Shown here: positions 25,273-33,063 of the stretch, piece after piece | How positions within the stretch are numbered: the first letter of the stretch is position 1 | How the letters are laid out: each line of letters starts with the position of its first letter | Assembly: GCF_000721705.1 (NCBI RefSeq) | Contig: NZ_JOJL01000010.1 | Coordinates: 1-64,000 of the forward strand | From: Actinoplanes subtropicus | GTDB taxonomy: Bacteria > Actinomycetota > Actinomycetes > Mycobacteriales > Micromonosporaceae | DNA: 64,000 bases | Direction of reading: 5' to 3' | The notes under the pieces: generated by a model | Told to the model about the DNA's origin: nothing | Seen by the model: the letters and a program-made list of their open reading frames with translations, nothing else | The model's database searches: none | Made by a program: the position numbers and the translations under genes

Positions 25273-26097
25273 TCAGTGTCCGAGATCGCGCAGCATCGGC
25301 ACGGTCCGGCCCACCCAGGTGAGCGACTTGTCCTCGAGCGCGCCCTGGGTGCGCTGCGTCCCGGCCAGGAACCACAGGTAGTAGGTCGTGCAGCCGGGAG
25401 CGCTCACGACCGTGTGGTAGCCCGAGGGCATCATCTGCATGCCGTGCTCGCGGGCGGTGAAGTTCTCCTCGTAGCCGTCGTCGGTGTACATCCGGCAGAT
25501 GCCGAAGCCGTCGGCGGGCTGGACCCGGAAGTAGTACATCTCCTCGTGCTGGGCCTCAGCCGGGAGGTTGTCGAATTTGTGCCGGTGCGGCGGGTAGGTG
25601 CTCCAGTTCCCCGACGGCGTGTAGGTCTCGCCGACGATAAGCCGGTGGGCCGGCAGATCGGGCTGGGCGATCTCGGTGAGGATCTGGTGGTAGTCGCGAC
25701 CGAAGTTGGCCGCTCCCCAGCGGCCGCTCGCGACCTGCGCCGGCCCGATCACATAGGGGGCGAGCGCCAGATCGCTCGGCGCGCTCGGCAGAGCGATCTC
25801 GACCGGTCCGACCGCTTCGATCTCGTACGCGACGCCCGCCGGGATGTAGACCGAGTGCGGCTTGCCGGCGAACACGTTGGCCCGGCCGCCCACCGCCGGG
25901 AACTTCTCCCCGCCCACGGTGAAGTGCGCCGTCCCGCCGAGCACGACCGCCAGGATCTCCCGGTCGCCGGACTCGCCCGCCCACGTCTGCCCGCGGTCGA
26001 GCACGATCAGGCCGAAGCCGAGCAGGTCGCACGGGTTGAACGGGAGCTCGTTACACCCGGGCGCCGACGGGATGTAGCAGTGGTACCTGTAGTCCAT
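25273..26097 (-). CDS. IolB/KduI-family sugar isomerase
   Basis: A 274-residue bicupin. Motifs GKPHSVYIPAG, PPHRHKFD, HEEMYYF and SGYHTVVSAPGCTTYYLWF match 5-deoxyglucuronate isomerase (IolB) more closely than classical KduI. The His/His/Glu/His metal set is present. Next to KduD and GH88 its expected job is the KduI step, 5-keto-4-deoxyuronate to 2,5-diketo-3-deoxygluconate. No inositol genes are nearby. The ATG at 26097 has GAGGAG 6 bases upstream, which beats the GTG four codons earlier. Function is inferred from context. Confidence 0.85.
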   Translation of the reverse strand: MDYRYHCYIPSAPGCNELPFNPCDLLGFGLIVLDRGQTWAGESGDREILAVVLGGTAHFTVGGEKFPAVGGRANVFAGKPHSVYIPAGVAYEIEAVGPVEIALPSAPSDLALAPYVIGPAQVASGRWGAANFGRDYHQILTEIAQPDLPAHRLIVGETYTPSGNWSTYPPHRHKFDNLPAEAQHEEMYYFRVQPADGFGICRMYTDDGYEENFTAREHGMQMMPSGYHTVVSAPGCTTYYLWFLAGTQRTQGALEDKSLTWVGRTVPMLRDLGH

Positions 26098-26105
26098 GGC
26101 TCTCC

Positions 26106-27227
26106 TCACCAGTGGTCGATCCAGTCGGGACGGGTGACGCGGGTCAGCGCCTCGAGGTAGAAGTAGTCGCCCCAGAGGGTGCCCTCGTCGACCCCGATCC
26201 CCTTCGGCTTGTCATAGACGCCGTGCAGCAGCAGCGCGCTCTCCGGCGCGGCGTAACCGTCGATCAGCGAGCCGAGGATCCGCAGCGCCGCCGATCGGTA
26301 TCGCTGACCGCCCAGCTCGAGCAGCCCGCACACCGCGATCGCCGCCGCCGAGCTGTCGCGCTCCTCGCCGCTGCCGTCGCCGAACTCCAGGTCCCAGTAG
26401 GCGACCCCGTCGGCCGGCAGGTGGGCCAGGAACCGGTCGGCGCAGCGCCGGGCCGCGTCCAGCAGCGACGGGTCTCCGGTGTAGCGGTGGTTGAGGGCGA
26501 ATCCGTAGATCCCCCACGCCTGGCCCCGGGCCCAGCAGGAGTCGTCCGCGTTGCCCTGCTCGGTCTCCCCGCGCAGCGGCTCCCCTGTCACCGGATTCCA
26601 GTAAAAAGTGTGAAATGTCGTGTCATCGGGTCGCAGGATGTGGTCGCGCAGCTGCGTCGCGTGCCGCTGGGCGATTTCCGACAAGTCCGGTTTATTGTCC
26701 TCGGCGGCGGCCCAGAACAGCAGCGGCGTGTTCATCAGGCTGTCGATGATCGTCCGCCCCTGCTGGCGCGGATCGTCTATGTCGCCCCAGGCCTGAATGA
26801 TTCCGGCGGCCGGCAGCACCCGCGTGATCAGGTGATCGGCCGCGGCCAGCGCGGCCGCCCGGGCCGAGTCGTCCCCCGCGACCTTCCACGGCGTCACGCA
26901 CGACAGCGTGTAGAGAAACCCGAGGTCGTGCGTGTCGACATCGTGCCGCGACCGAAGGCGATCGGAGAACGAGGCGACATGCCCGAGGGCCGCACTCCGA
27001 TACCGGGGATCGTTCGTGAGCGCATGCGCGAGCCACAACATGCCCGGCCAGAAGCTGGTCGTCCACCCCTCGTTCGCCCGCAGCGGATACCTCCCCCCGA
27101 CGGTCGTGTCTCCCGGGTACCGCTCGCCGAACGCCGCGATGTTCGCGTCGATCGTGCGCAGGGCCGCCGCCACCGCGGCGGCCACCGCCTCGGCGTCGGG
27201 CAGGGGCCGGACGTCGATCGCCGTCAT
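26106..27227 (-). CDS. GH88 unsaturated glucuronyl hydrolase
   Basis: A 373-residue (alpha/alpha)6-barrel enzyme without a signal peptide, so cytoplasmic. THDLGFLY carries the first conserved Asp and TIIDSLMNTPLLFWA the second (equivalents of D88 and D149 of Bacillus UGL). ARGQAWGIYGFA is the conserved Trp-Arg-Gly-Gln segment. It hydrates the double bond of unsaturated uronic acid at the non-reducing end of oligosaccharides made by polysaccharide lyases, releasing 5-keto-4-deoxyuronate. The ATG overlaps the stop of the DUF624 gene (ATGA). It feeds the isomerase and KduD downstream. Confidence 0.93.
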   Translation of the reverse strand: MTAIDVRPLPDAEAVAAAVAAALRTIDANIAAFGERYPGDTTVGGRYPLRANEGWTTSFWPGMLWLAHALTNDPRYRSAALGHVASFSDRLRSRHDVDTHDLGFLYTLSCVTPWKVAGDDSARAAALAAADHLITRVLPAAGIIQAWGDIDDPRQQGRTIIDSLMNTPLLFWAAAEDNKPDLSEIAQRHATQLRDHILRPDDTTFHTFYWNPVTGEPLRGETEQGNADDSCWARGQAWGIYGFALNHRYTGDPSLLDAARRCADRFLAHLPADGVAYWDLEFGDGSGEERDSSAAAIAVCGLLELGGQRYRSAALRILGSLIDGYAAPESALLLHGVYDKPKGIGVDEGTLWGDYFYLEALTRVTRPDWIDHW

Positions 27228-27874
27228 GAATGTCCTTCCGCCAGGAGCACCGAGTTGAGCGAGAACCGGCTGCCCGCCCAGACCACGTAGAGCAGCGGCG
27301 CGGCGGCCAGCCCGAGCGCGATCGCCGGGCGGGTGGCCAGCAGCGCCTCGAAGACCGCCAGCACCGCCAGCGAGGGCAGCGTGAGATACCAGTGCCGCAC
27401 GGCCAGATAGACGCTGACCCGGCCGGCGTCGCGCACCCGCACGGACGGCCGCTCGGCGAGCACCACCAGCGCGAGCATCGTGGTGGCCACCACGAGCGCC
27501 ATCGCCACGACCAGCGGCGGGATCACGACCGCGCCGATCGGGCGGCCCCACGCCGCGCGGCAGTCGACCGCGAGCACCACCAGCAGGGCCGACGCGGCCG
27601 CGGTCAGCGCGATCGACCGGCGCGCCGAGGCGCGCCAGACCCGCACGAACGTCCCGGCCACGCCGTGGTCATTTCCGATCGGGTACGCGCCGAGCACCGC
27701 GAACGCCCCGCACAACGCCGGCCCGGCCAGCGGTGCCAGCAACGCCAGCAACGGCCAGGAGCGACCGGGATCGGTGCTGAGCAGCACGACGACGAGCGGC
27801 GAGCAGGCCGCCGTGAGCAACGCGTTCGTCGCCAGCGCGAGGTAAGCCGTGTCGAAGAGCAGTCCGATCCGCAT
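27224..27874 (-). CDS. DUF624 (YesL-like) membrane protein
   Basis: A 216-residue protein with about five TM helices of the DUF624/YesL family. It shows the PLAGPALCGAF-type loop and the AYPIGNDHGVAGTFVRVWR segment between helices 2 and 3. YesL-like genes recur beside sugar ABC transporters for uronic-acid polysaccharides (for example Bacillus yes genes), but their molecular role is unknown. It lies between the permease gene (4-base gap) and GH88 (4-base overlap), well inside the operon. Confidence 0.85.
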   Translation of the reverse strand: MRIGLLFDTAYLALATNALLTAACSPLVVVLLSTDPGRSWPLLALLAPLAGPALCGAFAVLGAYPIGNDHGVAGTFVRVWRASARRSIALTAAASALLVVLAVDCRAAWGRPIGAVVIPPLVVAMALVVATTMLALVVLAERPSVRVRDAGRVSVYLAVRHWYLTLPSLAVLAVFEALLATRPAIALGLAAAPLLYVVWAGSRFSLNSVLLAEGHS

Positions 27875-27878
27875 CTCC

Positions 27879-28760
27879 TCACCCCTTGAGCCCGGTCGTG
27901 GCGATGCCCTCGACGAAGTACCGCTGCCCGAGCAGGAAGATGACCGCGATCGGCAGCACCGACAGGACCGAGCCCGTCATGATCAGCGAGTACTCGGCGT
28001 TGTAGCTGTTCACGAACGTCTTGAGACCGATCTGGATCGTCCAGATGCTGTGGCTGCGCAAGTAGATCAGCGGCCCGAGGTAGTCGTTCCAGGTGGTGAC
28101 CAGGGTGAGCAGGCTCAGGCTGGCGATCGCCGGCACGGAGAGCGGCAGCATGATCCGGCGCCAGATGCCGTACTCGCTCATCCCGTCGATCCGGGCGGCG
28201 TCGAGCAGTTCGTCGGGGATCGTCTCGTAGTACTGCTTCATCAGGAAGACGCCGAACGCGCCGAACGCCTGGAGCGCGACGATCGACCAGAGCGTGTCCG
28301 ACAGGTGCAGCTTCGAGAAGAGGATGAACTGCGGGATCATGTACGACTGCCAGGGCACCGCGATGGTGCCGAGGTAGGCGAGGAAGAGCACCCGGCGACC
28401 GGGGAAGCGCACCTTGGCGAACCCGTACGCGGCGAAGCTGCCGGTCAGCACCTGCAGGAACGTGACCGCGAAGGAGAGGATGAGGGTGTTCTTCAGCCAC
28501 GTCGTCATGTCGGCCTTGTGCCAGATGTCGACGTAGTTCTTCCAGACCACCGGGTTGGGCAGCCACTTCACCGGAATCGTGTAGACGTCGTTGTTCGCCT
28601 TCAGCGACGAGATGAGCATCCAATAGAACGGCAGCAGGATCGCCGCGGCGGCGACGATCAGGACCGCGTACCCCAGCAAGCGTTTGGTTCGGCCGCGCTG
28701 GGGCGGGCGGGCCGGCTCGATCGGGATCTCCAGGCTGGGCGGCTGCAGCAGGATCGTCAT
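27879..28760 (-). CDS. Carbohydrate ABC transporter permease, MalG-like
   Basis: A 293-residue inner-membrane permease with six TM helices. The EAA loop is in DELLDAARIDGMSEYGIWRRIMLPLS, which contacts the ATPase. It forms a heterodimer with the preceding permease and takes oligosaccharide from the binding lipoprotein. No ATPase gene is in the operon. Actinomycetes often supply a shared MsiK-type ATPase encoded elsewhere. The ATG overlaps the stop of the first permease (ATGA). Given the neighbours, the substrate should be a uronate-containing oligosaccharide. Confidence 0.93.
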   Translation of the reverse strand: MTILLQPPSLEIPIEPARPPQRGRTKRLLGYAVLIVAAAAILLPFYWMLISSLKANNDVYTIPVKWLPNPVVWKNYVDIWHKADMTTWLKNTLILSFAVTFLQVLTGSFAAYGFAKVRFPGRRVLFLAYLGTIAVPWQSYMIPQFILFSKLHLSDTLWSIVALQAFGAFGVFLMKQYYETIPDELLDAARIDGMSEYGIWRRIMLPLSVPAIASLSLLTLVTTWNDYLGPLIYLRSHSIWTIQIGLKTFVNSYNAEYSLIMTGSVLSVLPIAVIFLLGQRYFVEGIATTGLKG

Positions 28761-29665
28761 GACTCGCTCCCCCGCCGGTTGATCAGGAACTGCACGACGG
28801 TGACGACGAAACAGATCGCGAACAGCACGATCGAGATCGCCGACGCGTAGCCGAACTGGTTCTCGACGAAGCCCTTCTGGTAGATGTACTGCGACACCAC
28901 CAGCGTGGACTGGCCCGGCCCGCCGTTGGTCATCACCAGGATCAGATCGAAGACCTTGAAGCTGCCGATGGTCAGCATCACCACCACGAAGAATGTGGTC
29001 GGCCGCAGCCCCGGCAGGGTCACCGCGAGCAGCCGCTGCCAGGCGTTCGCACCGTCCACCCTGGCCGCCTCGTACAGCTGGGTGGGGATGGTCTGCAGGC
29101 CGGCCAGGAACAGCAGCATGTAGTAGCCGGCCTCGCGCCAGGTCCCGACGACGATGACAGCCGGCATCGACCAGTCCGCCGAGGTGGTCCAGCCCGGTGG
29201 ATGAGCGATCCCGATCGCGCGCAGGAACTGGTTGATCGGGCCGTAGCTCGGGCTGAACAGCATGTTCCAGACCTGGGCGAGGGCCACGATCGAGGTGATG
29301 TACGGGAAGAACGCGACCGTACGGAAGAACGCGACGCCGCGCAGTTTCCGGTTGAGCAGCAGCGCCAGCCCGAGCGCGGCGACCAGGGTGAGCGGGATGT
29401 GGAACACCGTGTAGTAGACGGTGTTGGTCAGCGCGGTGCGGAAACTGTGGTCGTGCGACAGCTGCCGGAAGTTGTCGAGACCGGTCCATTCCGCTCCGCC
29501 GAAGACGTTCCAGCTGGTGAAGGCGTAGTAGAAGAGCAGCGCCACCGGCACCAGGGTGAGCGCGGCGAAGCCGGCGAAGTTCGGCAGCAGGAACGACCAG
29601 CCCACCGCCGTGTTGCGCAACACCAGCCGGGCCCGCCCGCGGCGGACCATCGGCATCGACGTCAT
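28757..29665 (-). CDS. Sugar ABC transporter permease, MalF-like
   Basis: A 302-residue permease with six TM helices and the EAA loop in QLYEAARVDGANAWQRLLAVTLPGL. It partners the MalG-like subunit that overlaps its 3' end. The ATG at 29665 has GGGAG 6 bases upstream. A perfect 20-bp stem-loop separates it from the solute-binding protein gene, so its expression is probably set below that of the binding protein. Confidence 0.93.
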   Translation of the reverse strand: MTSMPMVRRGRARLVLRNTAVGWSFLLPNFAGFAALTLVPVALLFYYAFTSWNVFGGAEWTGLDNFRQLSHDHSFRTALTNTVYYTVFHIPLTLVAALGLALLLNRKLRGVAFFRTVAFFPYITSIVALAQVWNMLFSPSYGPINQFLRAIGIAHPPGWTTSADWSMPAVIVVGTWREAGYYMLLFLAGLQTIPTQLYEAARVDGANAWQRLLAVTLPGLRPTTFFVVVMLTIGSFKVFDLILVMTNGGPGQSTLVVSQYIYQKGFVENQFGYASAISIVLFAICFVVTVVQFLINRRGSES

Positions 29666-29690
29666 GGAAGCTCCCTGCGTGGGAAATTGC

Positions 29691-29735
29691 CTCGCCGAGC
29701 GAGATACTAGCCGGGCTAGTATCTCGCTCGGCGAG
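29691..29735 (-). promoter_or_regulatory. Perfect 20-bp stem-loop between binding protein and permease genes
   Basis: Arms 29691-29710 and 29716-29735 are perfectly complementary over 20 bases, with loop CCGGG. The hairpin starts 8 bases after the binding-protein stop and ends 26 bases before the permease start. No T-run follows on the transcribed strand, so it is probably an mRNA-stabilising or partial-termination element like the malE-malF spacer. Confidence 0.8.
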
Positions 29736-29742
29736 AGAGCGG

Positions 29743-31044
29743 CTACTTGTTGAGGACCTCGTTCTTGGCCCGGGTCTGCGCGTCGGCGATCGCCGCGTCG
29801 ATGTCCTTGCTGCCGGACATCACGGCCGTGTGCAGGTCGTTCAGGATGTTCTGCAGCGCGGCGGTGTACTTGCCGGGCGGGTTCTCCGGCTTCGTGTCGT
29901 GATGCGTGAACGTCCACTTCGTCAGGTCGTCCTGCGGGACGCCCGGCAACTGGAAGAAGCTGTCCTTGACCGCGTCGGTGTCCGCCGGGGTGATGCCGAT
30001 TCTGGCGAGCGACTTCGCGCCGTCGGCGCCGGCGGCGTACGCGAGGAAGGCCTTGGCCGCGGCGACCTTGTTCTTCGCGATCTTCGCGTTGATCCCGAGG
30101 CCGGTCGGATCGCCGAAGGTGACCGGTGTGGCCGACTGACCGGTGGTCGCCTTGGTGAGCTGCGGCGCCGGCGCGATCCCCCAGTCGAACTTGTCGGCGT
30201 CGCCGTTGCCCTGCTGCTTGAGCAGGGTGGCGATGAACCACGAGCCCATCAGCATCATCGCCGCCTGCTGCTTGCCGAACTGGGCCTGGTAGGTGAGGTT
30301 GTTGGTGGTCGCGTCGCCGAACTTGACCTGGGCGCCGGCGTTCTGCAGGTCGACCGCCCGGGTGTAGTACGGCTTCAGGTACGCGAAGTCACCGCTCTCG
30401 ATGCTCGCGCCCTGGGTCTGCGCCAGCGCGAAGCCCTGCACGGTCGACTGCCAGATGTGCTCGTAGTCGCCGACCGCTTTCGACCCGCCCGCCTTGAACT
30501 TGGTGGTCAGGTCCTTGGCCGCGGCCGCATAGTCGTCCCACGTCCACGACCCGTCCGGCGTCTTTACGCCGGCCTTCGCGAAGAGGTCCTTGTTGTAGAA
30601 CAGGACCCACGAGTCCTGGCGATACGGGATCGCATAGGTTTTCCCGTCCGCCTGGTAGTTCGCCATGCCGCCGACCTTGTCGCCGAGGCCCGCCGCCACG
30701 TCCGACACGTCCAGCAGTTGCTTGCCGTTCTGATAGGTGTAGAAGTTCTTGAGCGATTTCTGCGGGTAGATGTCCGGGCCCTTGCCGGCCGCCAGGTCGG
30801 CGACCATCTGGGTGTCGTAGTTGGTCGCGTCGTACTCCTTGAGCTGTACCGTCACGTCCGGGTGCGCTGCGTGGTAGCCGTCCGCGATCGTCTTGAACTC
30901 GGGGGTGGTGGCGAAACTCCAGCCCGCCAGGGTCAAAGTGATCGAGCCCGACGCCGACTTGTCGTCGTCGCCACCGCCGCATCCGGTCAGGACCAACGAG
31001 ATCGCCGCGGTGACGCCGACGACGGCCGCGAGAGAGCGTTTCAT
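29743..31044 (-). CDS. ABC transporter sugar-binding lipoprotein
   Basis: A 433-residue extracellular solute-binding protein, family 1. The lipobox LTGC puts the lipidated Cys at residue 22, and a short Gly/Asp linker follows. A typical N-lobe start is TLTLAGWSFATTPEFKTIADGY. GGERS-type aromatic residues that stack sugars are spread over the lobes (QDSWVLFYNK, GSWFIATL). GGAGAAAGG lies just before the ATG. It captures the imported oligosaccharide at the outer membrane face and delivers it to the two permeases. It follows the DUF2264 gene after 10 bases. Confidence 0.94.
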   Translation of the reverse strand: MKRSLAAVVGVTAAISLVLTGCGGGDDDKSASGSITLTLAGWSFATTPEFKTIADGYHAAHPDVTVQLKEYDATNYDTQMVADLAAGKGPDIYPQKSLKNFYTYQNGKQLLDVSDVAAGLGDKVGGMANYQADGKTYAIPYRQDSWVLFYNKDLFAKAGVKTPDGSWTWDDYAAAAKDLTTKFKAGGSKAVGDYEHIWQSTVQGFALAQTQGASIESGDFAYLKPYYTRAVDLQNAGAQVKFGDATTNNLTYQAQFGKQQAAMMLMGSWFIATLLKQQGNGDADKFDWGIAPAPQLTKATTGQSATPVTFGDPTGLGINAKIAKNKVAAAKAFLAYAAGADGAKSLARIGITPADTDAVKDSFFQLPGVPQDDLTKWTFTHHDTKPENPPGKYTAALQNILNDLHTAVMSGSKDIDAAIADAQTRAKNEVLNK

Positions 31045-31054
31045 CCTTTCTCCT

Positions 31055-32896
31055 TTATTTCAGAGGGGTGCGGGTGGTGACGCCGTCCGGCCATTCGGCC
31101 GCGACCTCCCACCCATGGCCTTCGTCCTCGCCGAGTGACGCCCGGCAGCGCGGCGGCTCAGCGTCCGCCGACAGGGCGATCAGCGCCGCGACCCAGGCGC
31201 CCGGGGTCACCGGGTACTCGAGCCACGGGACCTCGACCGGGCCGCCGAGCGGGCCGGCCTCGTGCGTGTCGCGTCCTTGCGTCCCCTCGCCCAGCACCGG
31301 CACGAGGTGGCTGTGGAGTCCGTTCGTGACCGCCCAGCCGCCGATCCGCAGGCTCCGGGCCGCCGGGGCGGGCTCGTCCACCCGCGCGAGCCGCAGCTCC
31401 CACTGCTTGCGGACCAGGGAATGGACGGTGATCTGTCCGGCCGGCTCGGCTACGCCTTCGCGGCCGCCGCCGTGGTCCGGCTGATCGGGATCGCCTTTGA
31501 CCCAATGGGCGTACGCCGTGGAGCCGGCGATCCCCGGCTCGACGGTCAGCGTGCGCATCCCGGCCCGGTGGGTCCGGCGTCCCCCGGCGTCGACCAGCAC
31601 CACCGACTGATCGATCGGGTCGGTCCACCCGCTCTCGTCGAGGATCGGCGCGGTCGCCGTGGAGTAGCCGATCCGGGCGTAGAGCGGCGAGTCGGCGGCG
31701 GCCGCCCCCTCGACGGCGTGATCGGTGCCGTGGTTGACGACCCGGACGATGCCGTCGCTCCGGGTGCCGGAGACGAGCCAGCCGGGAGCGCGGATGACCC
31801 GGGCGAAGTCGCCATTTTCGATCGGCAGCGGTTCCGGCTCGGCCGCCCATACCGGGTGGTCGGCCGGCAGCGAGAGGCCGAGCATGCCGTTGCTCGCCCA
31901 GAACGGCGAGCCCGGCCCGGAGTAGGACTGGCCGAGCCGCGGCCACCCGCCGTGCCAGCCGATCGGAAGCAGCCCGTCCCGGTCGGGCGCGCCCCGATCG
32001 GCGAAGTGACGGACGATCCGGTCGGCGGCGTGCCGCAGCGCGCCCGGCGAGTGCGCGGGCACCCCGGCGAGCACACCGGCCCAGAACGGTGCGGCGGCGG
32101 CGAACCGGTAGGTGAGGCTGCGGCCCTGCAGCAGCGGCGAACCGTCGCCGCCGATCAGCGCGAGCGCGTCGGCGAGAAAACGGTCGAGATCGGCCACGTC
32201 CCGGGCGCGGCGGGAGGTGGCGAGATCGGCCGCGCCGGACATCCGGGACCACAGCACCGGGAAGAGGTGCAGCACCCAGCCGGTGTAGTGGTCGTAGGCC
32301 CGGGCCGGCCCGTCGGCGAGCCAGCCGTCGGCGCGCCGGAAGGTGTCGTGGGTGGCGAGGTCGGCGACCATCTCGGGGCCGGACCAGGGGCCGCCGACCG
32401 AGCGCAGGAAGGTCTGCACGACCAGCCGGAACCAGACCCAGTTGATCCGCGGGTAGGTGTCGTCGCCGACCGCCGGGGCCAGATAGCCGATCACCCGTTC
32501 CTGGGCCCGGGGGTCGAGGCGGTCCCAGATCCAGGGGCGGGTCAGGTCGAGGATCAGCGCGATCGCGGCGGCCTCCACCTTGGCCTGGGGATGCTCGTCG
32601 AGGCGTACCCAGCGCTCCGGATGGGCCGGGTCGGTGCCGGCGATCAGGCCCCGCGCGTAGAAGCCGGCCAGCTCGTCCAGGCCGGCGCCGCGCTCGCCGG
32701 CGATGCGGAAGCCGGCGAGCAGGAACGATCGGGCGTAGCCCTCGAGGCCGTCGACCGCCCGGCCGTAGCCGCCCACCGGCCCCGGAAACGTGATGTGCGC
32801 GTGGCTCGGTGAGGCATGCCGCCCGGCCGCCGCCAGCATGCGATCGGCGAGCCGGACCCAGTCGTCCCTCGTCCAATCCTGGCTTTTCTCGGGCAC
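31055..32896 (-). CDS. DUF2264 protein, probable (alpha/alpha) glycan-active enzyme
   Basis: A 613-residue protein without a signal peptide. The N-terminal 370 residues match DUF2264 (TRDDWVRLADRML near the start, SHAHITFPG, DGLEGYARSFLLAGF, INWVWFRLVVQTFL), an all-alpha toroid seen in polysaccharide loci. The remaining 240 residues form a beta-rich C-terminal part. Related proteins have been assigned to glycoside hydrolase families, but I cannot give a specificity. It heads the uronate operon, and the GTG start has GGAGAG upstream. It is probably a cytoplasmic oligosaccharide-processing enzyme acting with the lyase and GH88. Confidence 0.8.
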   Translation of the reverse strand: MPEKSQDWTRDDWVRLADRMLAAAGRHASPSHAHITFPGPVGGYGRAVDGLEGYARSFLLAGFRIAGERGAGLDELAGFYARGLIAGTDPAHPERWVRLDEHPQAKVEAAAIALILDLTRPWIWDRLDPRAQERVIGYLAPAVGDDTYPRINWVWFRLVVQTFLRSVGGPWSGPEMVADLATHDTFRRADGWLADGPARAYDHYTGWVLHLFPVLWSRMSGAADLATSRRARDVADLDRFLADALALIGGDGSPLLQGRSLTYRFAAAAPFWAGVLAGVPAHSPGALRHAADRIVRHFADRGAPDRDGLLPIGWHGGWPRLGQSYSGPGSPFWASNGMLGLSLPADHPVWAAEPEPLPIENGDFARVIRAPGWLVSGTRSDGIVRVVNHGTDHAVEGAAAADSPLYARIGYSTATAPILDESGWTDPIDQSVVLVDAGGRRTHRAGMRTLTVEPGIAGSTAYAHWVKGDPDQPDHGGGREGVAEPAGQITVHSLVRKQWELRLARVDEPAPAARSLRIGGWAVTNGLHSHLVPVLGEGTQGRDTHEAGPLGGPVEVPWLEYPVTPGAWVAALIALSADAEPPRCRASLGEDEGHGWEVAAEWPDGVTTRTPLK

Positions 32897-32956
32897 GCGT
32901 CACTCTCCGAAGGCTCGGGTGGGGGATCGTGTCGGCTCGGTTGCGGCGAAGTTAAA

Positions 32957-33054
32957 CGCTCATATTCGCTCATGTCAACGCCATCAACAGACTGAGTCAA
33001 TCGAACTCGATCGGAAAGGAGAAAAGTGATCTGATACGATCATGTTCGATCATC
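32957..33054. promoter_or_regulatory. Paired 18-bp repeat boxes in the divergent uronate promoter
   Basis: Boxes at 32957-32974 (CGCTCATATTCGCTCATG) and 33037-33054 (CGATCATGTTCGATCATC) share 14 of 18 bases and lie exactly 80 bases apart. Each is itself a direct repeat of CG(A/C)TCAT with 10-base period. They sit between the DUF2264 and lyase genes. The downstream box overlaps an extended -10-like TGATACGAT. They are probable operators of the hybrid regulator at 34839. Confidence 0.55.
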
Positions 33055-33063
33055 GGAGGCGAC

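Noticed and set aside
29691..29735. Rho-independent terminator
   Set aside because: The stem is perfect, but no T-run follows on the transcribed strand and the downstream genes need the same message. An intercistronic stability element fits better.
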